A stretch of DNA of 8,459 bases. Origin: Candidatus Woesearchaeota archaeon (GTDB lineage: Archaea > Nanobdellota > Nanobdellia > Woesearchaeales > GW2011-AR4). The DNA lies in NCBI GenBank assembly GCA_016181325.1, contig JACOZO010000130.1:1-8459 (forward strand), given 5' to 3'. The first letter of the stretch is position 1; every line of letters starts with the position of its first letter. Under the pieces are notes generated by a model that searched no databases, had not been told where the DNA came from, and was given only the letters and a program-made list of their open reading frames with translations. Both the position numbers and the translations under genes were made by a program. This document shows positions 1 through 6,010 of the stretch, piece by piece.

Positions 1-2
1 AC

Positions 3-1208
3 TCATTCCGGCCCCACCACAACCATAGTATAGTCATCATTGAAGAATTTCCTGGCTGCATTTCTCACGTCATTGACGCTTACTTCCTTTATGCGCTTCA
101 GATACGCAAATGCGTCCTCGGCTTTTGAGGCATATTCCCAGTAAGCAAGCCTGTCCGCAAACTTGTCTGTCTCGTCCATCTCAATGCCATATCTTCCCTC
201 GATGTAAGTCTTGGCGTCATTGACATCGCTTTTGCCTGCTGCTTTCAGCTTCTTCAGCTCCCGCAAAACGATCTGCTTTCCTTTCTCTATCCTGGACTTG
301 TCGGTGCTGGCATAGACTGAGAAATAGCCGTAGTCTTTTGAATGCTCGTGGTTTATGCCGACCTCGTAGGCAAGCCCCTTCTTGTTCCTTATCTCGTCAA
401 ATATCTTCCCGGACTGGCCCCTTCCAAGAATCGCTGCAATCACGTCCAGCGCATAGCTCTCCTTGTCTGTCCGCGAGGCGGTCTTGTAGCCCAGCACCCA
501 GTAAGAGCTCAGTATCTTTCTTTTTTCCAGTGTCATTGAAAATTTCTGCCTTGGGATTTTTGAGATTATTTCCCTGAGACGGGAATTCGGCTTAATATCT
601 CCAAAATACCTGTTGATTGCGGGCCTGATGTCCGGAAAATTTCCTACTACCGAGATCACCATGTTGTTGGAAGCGTAAAACCTGCCGTAATAATCCAGCA
701 GCTTCTTCCTGCTCATGCTTCTGAGCGAATCCTCTGTGCCAAGCGTCGGGTTGCTTGCAGGATGGCCCTGAAAAAGCTGGTCCTGGAACAGGCGCCACTG
801 GTAGAACCTTGGGTCGTCCGTGACCATGTGCAGCTCCTTGAGTATGACTTTCTTCTCTTTTTCTATGATATTCTCCTGAAACAGGGGATTCAGCAGCATG
901 TCCGACAGTATGTCAAGGGCCTTGTCAACGTGCCTGTTGGCCAATTTGACATAATAGCAGGTTATCTCGCCGGATGTGTATGCGTTGAAGACGCCGCCAA
1001 GGCGCTCTATCTCGTTTGAGATAAGCATGCTGGTCTTCCTTTTCTTCGTGCCTTCAAATAGCATATGCTCAATGAAGTGGGAAACTCCGCTGATTTCCCT
1101 TGATTCATTGTTGGAGCCGGTCTTGACAAGAACCTGGACAGTGGTAGAATTGGTATTGGCTTTCTGGCATACCAACCTGATGCCGTTGGAAAGCTCATGT
1201 TTCTCCAT
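3..1208 (-). CDS. M16 family zinc metallopeptidase (pitrilysin/processing-peptidase type), 401 aa
   Basis: Predicted zinc-dependent endopeptidase that degrades peptides or short unfolded proteins. The inverted zinc motif HFIEH is at residues 44-48: H44 and H48 are ligands and E47 is the general base. The third ligand is E125 in KEKKVILKEL, 76 residues after H48, which is the spacing expected for the family; E118 is the other conserved acidic residue. The C-terminal half has the usual R-x-K-K-G-L-A-Y segment near residue 280. At about 400 aa it is the short M16B form, complete at both ends, finishing in the common V-V-V-G-P pattern. No signal peptide or membrane segment is visible, so it is probably cytoplasmic. 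The start is the ATG at 1208, with a TATA-like box about 27 nt upstream, so the transcript is probably leaderless. It is divergent from the M24 peptidase gene. Many M16B enzymes pair with a second subunit; none is visible here, but it could lie beyond the left edge. Family assignment is firm; the substrate is unknown. Confidence 0.94.
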   Translation of the reverse strand: MEKHELSNGIRLVCQKANTNSTTVQVLVKTGSNNESREISGVSHFIEHMLFEGTKKRKTSMLISNEIERLGGVFNAYTSGEITCYYVKLANRHVDKALDILSDMLLNPLFQENIIEKEKKVILKELHMVTDDPRFYQWRLFQDQLFQGHPASNPTLGTEDSLRSMSRKKLLDYYGRFYASNNMVISVVGNFPDIRPAINRYFGDIKPNSRLREIISKIPRQKFSMTLEKRKILSSYWVLGYKTASRTDKESYALDVIAAILGRGQSGKIFDEIRNKKGLAYEVGINHEHSKDYGYFSVYASTDKSRIEKGKQIVLRELKKLKAAGKSDVNDAKTYIEGRYGIEMDETDKFADRLAYWEYASKAEDAFAYLKRIKEVSVNDVRNAARKFFNDDYTMVVVGPE

Positions 1209-1218
1209 TTTACAAAAG

Positions 1219-1226
1219 ATATTTAA
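1219..1226 (+). promoter_or_regulatory. TATA-like box for the M24 peptidase gene (leaderless)
   Basis: ATATTTAA is preceded by a BRE-like CAAAAG at 1213-1218 and is centred about 28 nt upstream of the ATG at 1251, predicting a leaderless or nearly leaderless mRNA. It lies 5 bp from the TATA-like box of the divergent M16 gene and the two point towards each other, so their initiation complexes would overlap. Confidence 0.55.
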
Positions 1227-1231
1227 GAAGG

Positions 1232-1239
1232 TTATATAA
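1232..1239 (-). promoter_or_regulatory. TATA-like box for the M16 gene (leaderless)
   Basis: The self-complementary octamer TTATATAA is centred about 27 nt upstream of the M16 ATG. This is the normal distance from an archaeal TATA box to the transcription start, so the transcript would begin at or next to the start codon. No ribosome binding site is seen. Confidence 0.55.
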
Positions 1240-1250
1240 TAATCTATTCA

Positions 1251-2309
1251 ATGAAAACAAGAGAGCTTCGGGCTTTTCTGGAAGAGAAGGGCATTGATTT
1301 TGCGCTATTCTACAGCGCAGGCATGAGCGTAAACCCCAATTTCCGCTACTTTTCCGGCTTCAACGGCCCGGGAGCCCTTTTGGCAGGCAAAGATACATTT
1401 TTGCTTGTGCCTAAGATGGAGGAAGAAAGGGCGCGCAGGTGCAATATCAGGAATATCCACCCCATTGACAAGAAAAGGCTTTTTGAATCCGTATTGGGCA
1501 TTGTGAAAAAGAAAAAGCTCAGGCATAAAAAGATAGGCATAGACAAGAATTCCTTCACGCTTAATGCGTATAAAGGGTTCAGGAAGTGCTTCAAGTCAAA
1601 AATATCGGATATTTCCGGCTGCTGCGCAAGGCTCAGGACAATAAAAACAGAAGGGGAAATAAAGCTGCTGGCAAAATCATGCAGCCATGCCGACAAGATT
1701 ATCCAAAAATGCATCAGGAATTTCAAAGATTTCAGGACTGAAAGCGAAGCCGCCGCATTTTTGGTGTACGAGACGAAGAAAAACGGGCTGGAATTGTCAT
1801 TCAGTCCCATAGTAGCTTCTGGAAAAAACGCAAGCATGCCGCATTACGAGCCTTCCAGCAGCAGGATAAACAAGGGATTCTGCGTGATTGATTTCGGGGT
1901 CCAGTACAAAGGGTACTGCTCGGACATCACGCGGACAGTATATATCGGGAATCCTTCATTAAAGGAAAAAAATATTTACAATAAACTCCTCCAAATCCAA
2001 AAAAATGCAATTGATATTGTCAAGGATAATAAAAAATGTTCCGAGCTCTATGATTTTACCGTGAAAAGCCTCGGGAAAGATGCAAAATATTTCACCCACG
2101 GACTTGGCCACGGCATAGGCGTAGAGATACATGAGCTGCCCAATCTCACGCTGAATTCAAAAGACAGGATAAGGGACAACATGGTCTTCACCATAGAGCC
2201 GGGCATCTATGTCAAGGGAAAATTCGGCATCAGGATAGAAGACTCGCTGATGTTCTCGGGCAGGGCCAAAGTCCTGACAAGGACATCAAAAGATTTATTA
2301 ATTATCTGA
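1251..2309 (+). CDS. M24 family Xaa-Pro dipeptidase-like metallopeptidase, 352 aa
   Basis: Predicted cytoplasmic dinuclear-metal peptidase with the pita-bread fold, probably cleaving Xaa-Pro bonds (prolidase or aminopeptidase P type). The N-terminal creatinase-like domain covers about residues 1-130 and the catalytic domain about 135-352. All five metal ligands of the family are present: D214 (IDFG), D225 (SDITRT, the usual 11-residue spacing), H287 (GLGHGIG), E316 (TIEPGIY) and E330 (RIEDS). The segment GVEIHELP at 291-297 supplies the second conserved histidine, H294. The presence of an N-terminal domain favours prolidase/PepQ over methionine aminopeptidase. The start is the ATG at 1251, matching the leaderless promoter just upstream. 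The gene is followed after 14 nt by the M29-like peptidase, suggesting joint expression in peptide breakdown. The exact substrate (dipeptides or longer peptides) cannot be told from the sequence. Confidence 0.92.
   Translation: MKTRELRAFLEEKGIDFALFYSAGMSVNPNFRYFSGFNGPGALLAGKDTFLLVPKMEEERARRCNIRNIHPIDKKRLFESVLGIVKKKKLRHKKIGIDKNSFTLNAYKGFRKCFKSKISDISGCCARLRTIKTEGEIKLLAKSCSHADKIIQKCIRNFKDFRTESEAAAFLVYETKKNGLELSFSPIVASGKNASMPHYEPSSSRINKGFCVIDFGVQYKGYCSDITRTVYIGNPSLKEKNIYNKLLQIQKNAIDIVKDNKKCSELYDFTVKSLGKDAKYFTHGLGHGIGVEIHELPNLTLNSKDRIRDNMVFTIEPGIYVKGKFGIRIEDSLMFSGRAKVLTRTSKDLLII
2294..2303 (+). promoter_or_regulatory. Possible internal TATA box for the M29-like gene
   Basis: TTTATTAATT lies within the last codons of the M24 gene and is centred about 26 nt upstream of the ATG at 2324. 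No Shine-Dalgarno motif is seen before that ATG. An internal promoter making a leaderless mRNA is therefore plausible, in addition to read-through from the M24 gene. Confidence 0.45.
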
Positions 2310-2323
2310 AAAGCATTTTCTGC

Positions 2324-4102
2324 ATGAAATACCCCGTGCATGAGTTCAATGACGCCGCGGCAAAATACATGAAGCTGCTGGGCAGCCTGAAAGGAAAGGA
2401 TATTCTTGTGATTCTTGACATTGATGATGCAGATGCGTTTTACTCCATTGCGCCGCTTTCCATGGCAGTGCACGAGCAGCAGGGGGACATGTGCGTGCTG
2501 TGCTTCAGCAAAAAATCCGAGGCATTCGACGCCATGAATGAGGTATGGGACTTGAATGACAGCCTGAAGGAAGGGCTGAGCGACGCCAAAACAGAGGCGT
2601 TAAGGGCATTCATGGAAGCGGCTGAAAAGAAATGCTCCGGGAAATTCGCAGGGATTTTCAGGAGGCCTGACATGGTTCTGAAGGCAGGAAAGGGATTTTT
2701 CGAGGGCGAGATCGAGCTGCCGATAAACTCAAAATGGCACAAGGAATACAGGCTTAAGGAGCTGCAAGAGACTGCCAAAGTGCTTTGGAAGGATGTTTAT
2801 AACATCAAGAAAAATGAGCGCATAGGCGTAGGATTCTGCCTGATTCCGGGAAAGGAGATGCTTAAAGGAAGCCTGGAAGACTATCTTGACTCATACCTGA
2901 TTTCCAGGGCGATGATGGAAGCGTGCAATAAGGGAAATGTGTTTGTGTCTGCATCCACACAAAGGCAGTCCATGCTTGAAGACCCTGAAAGGGTATCTGA
3001 GCTGAGGGCCACGCTCCTGGGATGCGAGCTTGAAAAGGACATTGATGAGGATGTATTCAGGAAATACAGGCAACTTTCCAAGCTACTGAGGCTTGACAGG
3101 ATAAAGCCTGTGGATGCCACTTTTTTCGTCAGCAGCAAGGGCTATCCGGGAAGGCACCTTTTCGGGGAGAGGATAGGCTACCCGACATTGAACAGGAAAT
3201 CAAGGTGGCAGAGCCCGGGCCAGATACTCTACAAGCTTGATTTTTATTCCCAATCCAAGTCTGAGGAAAGAGACCCCATGGCAAGGGTCGGGTTTACTGA
3301 AACAATACCCATAGACATATTCATCGAGACAAATCTTGTCGACTGGGATGACATAAGGAGAAGGAACCAGAACATCAAGGACATACTGGACAGGTGCGAC
3401 AAGGTCTTTGTGAAAGGGAAGGTCATGGGAAAGCATGTCACGAGGCTGGAAGTGAATCTTGTGAAGCCTGACGGCACAAGGAGATGGGTAAGAAGATCGG
3501 ACACCGATGTAAGGGAAAAAATAAACAAGGAGTACCTCAAGATGACGGGCATAAAGGCAGGGAACATGGCCAACATACCGGGAGGCGAGGCATTTTTGAC
3601 GCCTGAATCCATCAGGGGGAAATTCGTGGGCGATGTAGTAATACACGTGGACCAGAGCTATGTCCTTAATCCAAAGAATCCCATCGTGGTGGAATGCTAC
3701 GGCGACAGCTACAAGATAATAGCAGGGCCTGAAGGGATAATAAAGAAGCTCAATGAAAGGAAGGATGAGGCTATGAAGCTGCTGCTGGAATCAGAGAAGC
3801 ACAAAAGCATGCCGCAGGAGATCATTGACATAAAAAAAAGAAATTTCCAGAGAATTGGCGAGTTCGCTATAAACACAAATCCAAAAGCCAGGCTGTGCGA
3901 ATACCTGATAGTGAATGAGAAGATAGCCAGGATGATGCACATAGCCCTAGGCTCAGGATTCGAGCCTGACCGCGACTCTATATACCATATGGACATCGTG
4001 TTCAACGCGCCGAGGCAGATGCTTGATGTGTATGGCATCGACTCAAAGGGCGACGAGCACTGGATACTGAAAGAAGGGGAATTTGCCGTCAAAAACATGT
4101 GA
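2324..4102 (+). CDS. M29-like metallo-aminopeptidase (thermophilic metalloprotease family), 592 aa
   Basis: Probably a cytoplasmic aminopeptidase with two metal ions, related to AmpS-type M29 enzymes. The C-terminal third carries the recognisable elements in family order: an NIPGGEAF segment with E422, then RIGEFAIN with E513, then MHIALGSG with H539, then an H-x-D motif with H555 and D557. I align these with the Glu, Glu, His, His, Asp metal ligands of M29; this is motif matching by eye, not an alignment. The N-terminal ~400 residues are poorly recognisable apart from the family-like stretch leading into the first ligand. At 592 aa the protein is clearly longer than typical M29 members (about 410 aa), so an extra or expanded N-terminal region is likely. 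The start ATG at 2324 fits a TATA box inside the preceding M24 gene. Ten nt separate its stop from the CBS gene. It probably works with the M24 enzyme in finishing peptide breakdown. Confidence 0.72.
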   Translation: MKYPVHEFNDAAAKYMKLLGSLKGKDILVILDIDDADAFYSIAPLSMAVHEQQGDMCVLCFSKKSEAFDAMNEVWDLNDSLKEGLSDAKTEALRAFMEAAEKKCSGKFAGIFRRPDMVLKAGKGFFEGEIELPINSKWHKEYRLKELQETAKVLWKDVYNIKKNERIGVGFCLIPGKEMLKGSLEDYLDSYLISRAMMEACNKGNVFVSASTQRQSMLEDPERVSELRATLLGCELEKDIDEDVFRKYRQLSKLLRLDRIKPVDATFFVSSKGYPGRHLFGERIGYPTLNRKSRWQSPGQILYKLDFYSQSKSEERDPMARVGFTETIPIDIFIETNLVDWDDIRRRNQNIKDILDRCDKVFVKGKVMGKHVTRLEVNLVKPDGTRRWVRRSDTDVREKINKEYLKMTGIKAGNMANIPGGEAFLTPESIRGKFVGDVVIHVDQSYVLNPKNPIVVECYGDSYKIIAGPEGIIKKLNERKDEAMKLLLESEKHKSMPQEIIDIKKRNFQRIGEFAINTNPKARLCEYLIVNEKIARMMHIALGSGFEPDRDSIYHMDIVFNAPRQMLDVYGIDSKGDEHWILKEGEFAVKNM

Positions 4103-4107
4103 GGTGA
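4101..4107 (+). promoter_or_regulatory. Shine-Dalgarno site that fixes the CBS gene start
   Basis: GAGGTGA overlaps the TGA stop of the M29-like gene and lies 5 nt before the ATG at 4113. It decides the start over a TTG at 4083, which would add ten residues overlapping the previous gene. It also suggests translation from a shared mRNA. Confidence 0.8.
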
Positions 4108-4112
4108 AAACA

Positions 4113-4766
4113 ATGAAGATAAGGGACAAGCTGCACAAGATAGACATTGTGGATAAGGATGCCACCATAAAGAGCATAAGCTACATACTGCACAATGACA
4201 CCCCTGACGTGCTGATTGTCGTGGACAACAACAGGGTGGCAGGAATAGTCACTGACAGCGACCTGATAATGAAGGTGAAGCAGAGCGACCTGAATTCAGA
4301 GACATTGAAAGTCAAGGACATAATGACGCCCAATGTAATTTCTATCGAGATTGACAAGAAGGTCAGCGAGGCAATTGACATGATGGTCGAGCACAGCATA
4401 CAGAAGCTGCTGGTGACCCAGGACGGCGCTCCTGTGGGGATATTGTACGGCGAGGACATACTTGAGCTTGACGAAGAGAAATGGAAGGAGATTGTATTCA
4501 ACCAGACAATAGACGAGGTGTACAAGCTGCTTGTGCTTGAGCCGAATTCAGAGATTGCCTCAGTGATGGACACTGTGCAGGACATGGACAGGTTCACCAA
4601 CATGGAGTCAAAAGTGGAATTCGACCTTTTCGTGTACCAGCAGGGGCTTGTCAGGGTTGCCTATTTCTACCTGAAGGAGAACAGGAACAAGCCGCTGAAG
4701 GAGATAAAAGATTATATCAAGGATAATTATTCAGACCTTGTGGTGAGGTACAGCCAGGAGTCTTAG
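4113..4766 (+). CDS. Protein with two CBS domains and an uncharacterised C-terminal region, 217 aa
   Basis: Two tandem CBS motifs form a probable Bateman module that senses adenine nucleotides or related ligands. CBS1 spans about residues 8-55, with the typical V-V-D-N-N-R-V-A-G-I-V-T-D-S-D-L stretch. CBS2 spans about 66-118, beginning VKDIMTP and ending VGILYGEDIL. Residues 120-217 form a charged C-terminal part, probably alpha/beta, that I do not recognise. No membrane segment or catalytic domain is seen, so it is a stand-alone regulator or ligand sensor of unknown partner. Ten nt separate it from the upstream M29-like gene and it has a good ribosome binding site, so it is likely the last gene of that operon. 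Its last 20 codons and stop are repeated, diverged, exactly 950 bp downstream, on the far side of a toxin-antitoxin-like pair. T-rich tracts after the stop may end transcription. Confidence 0.88.
   Translation: MKIRDKLHKIDIVDKDATIKSISYILHNDTPDVLIVVDNNRVAGIVTDSDLIMKVKQSDLNSETLKVKDIMTPNVISIEIDKKVSEAIDMMVEHSIQKLLVTQDGAPVGILYGEDILELDEEKWKEIVFNQTIDEVYKLLVLEPNSEIASVMDTVQDMDRFTNMESKVEFDLFVYQQGLVRVAYFYLKENRNKPLKEIKDYIKDNYSDLVVRYSQES
4707..4766 (+). repeat. Direct repeat copy 1: 3' end of the CBS gene
   Basis: These 60 bases, ending at the TAG stop of the CBS gene, match 5657-5716 at 54 of 60 positions with no gaps, at an offset of exactly 950 bp. Similarity stops abruptly after the stop codon. The pair brackets the toxin-antitoxin-like genes. 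Confidence 0.9.
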
Positions 4767-4776
4767 GCAGCGCTGC
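4767..4776. repeat. Short perfect palindrome right after the CBS stop
   Basis: GCAGCGCTGC is a perfect 10-bp palindrome starting at the base after the TAG and located exactly where similarity between the two direct-repeat copies ends. It could mark a recombination junction, or be chance or part of a terminator. Confidence 0.4.
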
Positions 4777-4793
4777 ATTTTGAAGGCTGGCAG

Positions 4794-4846
4794 TTTTTTG
4801 GAATAGGCATTCATTTGGGACTATGGCAGCAGCGATGGGCGTTTTT
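4794..4846 (+). terminator. T-rich terminator region for the CBS gene unit
   Basis: A run of six T (4794-4799) and a run of five T (4842-4846) follow the CBS stop codon before the next promoter. Archaeal intrinsic termination relies on such U tracts rather than on strong hairpins. Assignment is by position and composition only. Confidence 0.45.
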
Positions 4847-4871
4847 ACTTGCTAAGAAAAAAAGCGAAAGA

Positions 4872-4879
4872 TTTATATA
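4872..4879 (+). promoter_or_regulatory. TATA box for the toxin-antitoxin-like pair
   Basis: TTTATATA lies in a strongly AT-rich stretch (4868-4912). A start site about 26 nt downstream would fall near 4902, inside the large inverted repeat at 4883-4912, and would leave a leader of about 20 nt carrying the GGTGA ribosome binding site at 4914-4918. Confidence 0.5.
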
Positions 4880-4882
4880 TTA

Positions 4883-4912
4883 TATATATCTATACTATAG
4901 TATAAATATATA
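4883..4912. promoter_or_regulatory. 30-bp inverted repeat, candidate operator of the toxin-antitoxin pair
   Basis: Two 15-base arms pair at 14 of 15 positions, the only mismatch being 4890 against 4905. The central 14 bases (TATACTATAGTATA, 4891-4904) are a perfect palindrome. The element sits between the TATA box and the ribosome binding site, over the expected transcription start, where a self-repressing antitoxin would bind. The flanks are alternating AT, which lowers the significance of the outer arms. Confidence 0.5.
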
Positions 4913-4922
4913 AGGTGATAAA

Positions 4923-5192
4923 ATGCTAAACGAGCCATTACATTATCCAAGATTGGATACAATCCTAAACGTGGAGAAAATAATAAAAGGGGCAAAAGAC
5001 CCTTTGTCAAAAAACGGGATAGACAGAAGGCTGAAAAAGCAGATCATGAGGCCAACGCTGAATATAATTCTTGAATACCTGGAGAACAGCGGCAAAATAG
5101 CTGTATTGAAAGAGGGCATAATCTGGATTTACCACGAGGACATCAGCGATAAGCTAAAAGAGAGGCTTAAGAGGGGCGTGGCTGTTTTGTGA
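4923..5192 (+). CDS. Small winged-helix-like protein, probable antitoxin partner, 89 aa
   Basis: This protein is probably the DNA-binding antitoxin of the pair. Its fold looks like a winged helix: a helix near LDTILNVEKIIKGA (11-24), a helix before and through RPTLNIILEYLENSGKIAV (43-61), then a beta wing around GIIWIYHED (65-73) and a charged C-terminal helix. The family is not certain, but small archaeal wHTH proteins of this kind are found beside RelE-like toxins. The start ATG at 4923 has a GGTGA ribosome binding site at 4914-4918, four nt upstream. Its stop overlaps the GTG start of the next gene (GTGA), so translation is coupled and it is made first, as expected for an antitoxin. A palindromic candidate operator lies over the promoter. 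Function is inferred from context and fold, not from a known antitoxin signature. Confidence 0.65.
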   Translation: MLNEPLHYPRLDTILNVEKIIKGAKDPLSKNGIDRRLKKQIMRPTLNIILEYLENSGKIAVLKEGIIWIYHEDISDKLKERLKRGVAVL

Positions 5193-5557
5193 ACAAAGAA
5201 GTAGTTGTGCAGTTTGATAAGGAAGCTTATCATGAATATCAGGAATTGCAGGACTTTGTCGCTCAGGGAAAGAAAGCAAAGAAAAAGCCCACGTATGAGC
5301 AATTGCTTTCTTCAATCAACACCGCTTTAAGCAATATTAAGGCAAATCCATATTATGGAGATTTAATCCCCAGAAAGCACATTTCTAAAGGGATAGTGAA
5401 CAAGTATGGTGTTGACAAGATTTTTCGCGTGGAGCTTGTAGGATTTTGGAGATTGCTTTACACCGTGATAGGAGAGGAAGCAAGGATAATTGCATTTATT
5501 CTTGAGTATATGGATCATAGCGAATATGACAAAGTATTTGGGTATAGGAAGAAATAA
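5189..5557 (+). CDS. RelE/ParE-superfamily toxin-like protein, 122 aa
   Basis: This is likely the toxin of a type II toxin-antitoxin pair. RelE-fold toxins are usually ribosome-dependent mRNA endonucleases, and ParE relatives poison gyrase; which applies here cannot be read off. The recognisable part is residues ~55-118: a segment NPYYGDLIPRKHI, then the beta strands DKIFRVELVGFWRLLYTV and ARIIAFILEYMDHSEYDKVFGY. The last of these matches the conserved C-terminal H-x-x-Y-D-x-x-F-G-Y pattern of archaeal RelE-like proteins. Candidate catalytic residues are basic residues plus H111 and Y114, unproven. The helical N-terminal part with a lysine-rich KKAKKKP stretch is typical in size. The start is a GTG overlapping the upstream stop by four bases; GAGGGG at 5171-5176 is a possible, rather distant, ribosome binding site. 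The protein is complete and looks intact. Confidence 0.8.
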   Translation: MNKEVVVQFDKEAYHEYQELQDFVAQGKKAKKKPTYEQLLSSINTALSNIKANPYYGDLIPRKHISKGIVNKYGVDKIFRVELVGFWRLLYTVIGEEARIIAFILEYMDHSEYDKVFGYRKK

Positions 5558-5656
5558 ACTTACTTTTACTTAGGCATTTCCTAATAGGATTTTCAGGGTA
5601 GTCAGAGATATCAGATTTATTTAACAAAAATAGCTTTATGTGCCATAAATGGGGTG

Positions 5657-5716
5657 AAAGACTCCATCAAGGACAATTATTCAGACATTGTGGTGAGATA
5701 CAGCCAGGAGTCTTAG
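5657..5716 (+). pseudogene. Orphan 3' fragment of a CBS-protein gene (direct repeat copy 2)
   Basis: Read in frame, this encodes KDSIKDNYSDIVVRYSQES followed by TAG, against KDYIKDNYSDLVVRYSQES at the end of the CBS gene (residues 199-217). Of six base differences, three are synonymous third-position changes (GAT/GAC twice, AGG/AGA), one gives Leu to Ile, and two give Tyr to Ser. That pattern says the fragment comes from a gene that diverged while under selection, not from a recent copying error. The frame upstream does not resemble the rest of the CBS protein; weaker similarity extends about six bases further left, to 5651. There is no credible start, so I treat it as a remnant. Confidence 0.75.
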
Positions 5717-5755
5717 ATTGTTGAATGCGTGGCATAATCTGTTCCCATAAAGCAA

Positions 5756-5783
5756 CCACAGCCATATAAATCGAGCACTGTGG
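5756..5783. repeat. Small inverted repeat (6-bp arms)
   Basis: CCACAG (5756-5761) and CTGTGG (5778-5783) are complementary across a 16-base loop. It lies shortly after the orphan CBS fragment and before a second hairpin. It is weak alone and could be chance. Confidence 0.3.
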
Positions 5784-5799
5784 CGAGGCATTCATTGTT

Positions 5800-5817
5800 G
5801 GTTTGCTTTAGCAAACC
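5800..5817. repeat. Perfect short hairpin
   Basis: GGTTTGCTTTAGCAAACC forms a 7-bp stem with a 4-base loop (TTTA). There is no T tract on either side, so a classical terminator is not indicated. The role is unknown; it lies between the toxin-antitoxin islet and the PAN promoter. Confidence 0.5.
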
Positions 5818-5951
5818 CAGAAAGGCTAATCAGGATAGTCTGTTGCCTTTCGCTGCATTAAAGGAAAGAAAACGCATTAAAAGGGAATCAAGAAAATATT
5901 TAATTTAACCCCTTAATATTATTTAATGAAGAAATACTGATACAATACAAA

Positions 5952-5963
5952 GGTATTTATACC
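5952..5963 (+). promoter_or_regulatory. Probable promoter of PAN (TATTTATA box)
   Basis: TATTTATA at 5954-5961 sits inside the inverted repeat GGTATTTATACC and is preceded by purine-rich CAAAGG. A start site about 26 nt downstream gives a leader of roughly 27 nt. No Shine-Dalgarno motif precedes the ATG at 6011. An alternative leaderless start from the AT-rich sequence near 5985 cannot be excluded. Confidence 0.5.
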
Positions 5964-6010
5964 ATAATAATTACTTCATAATCCATCATAATAAAAAATA
6001 ATCTTCCAAA

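Larger units (their letters stand above)
5558..6010. other. 453-bp non-coding gap between the toxin-like gene and PAN
   Basis: No credible gene is seen here. It begins with T-rich sequence after the toxin-like gene, then holds the orphan CBS 3' fragment (5657-5716), two small inverted repeats (5756-5783 and 5800-5817), and a very AT-rich stretch (about 5885-6010) with the PAN promoter. The hexamer CATAAT occurs three times between 5963 and 5992, just before PAN. Confidence 0.7.

Noticed and set aside
3200..3646. Long open frames on the minus strand opposite the M29-like gene
   Set aside because: No recognisable motif, no promoter or ribosome binding site, and full overlap with a gene that has clear family motifs.
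4083..4112. An earlier TTG start for the CBS gene adding ten residues
   Set aside because: It would overlap the M29-like gene, and a strong GAGGTGA ribosome binding site sits 5 nt before the ATG at 4113. The CBS fold also begins right after that ATG.
4871..4912. A tandem repeat or CRISPR-like array in the alternating AT stretch
   Set aside because: There are no regular spacers or units; it is an AT-rich promoter with one inverted repeat.
5654..5716. A 20-codon micro-gene starting at GTG 5654
   Set aside because: It matches only the end of the CBS protein and has no clear promoter distance or ribosome binding site, so a gene remnant explains it better.
4806..5796. A shared 10-mer GGCATTCATT at 4806 and 5787, as if the direct repeat continued beyond the stop codons
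   Set aside because: The distances from the stop codons differ (about 40 and 70 bases) and the surrounding sequence does not align, so it is probably chance.
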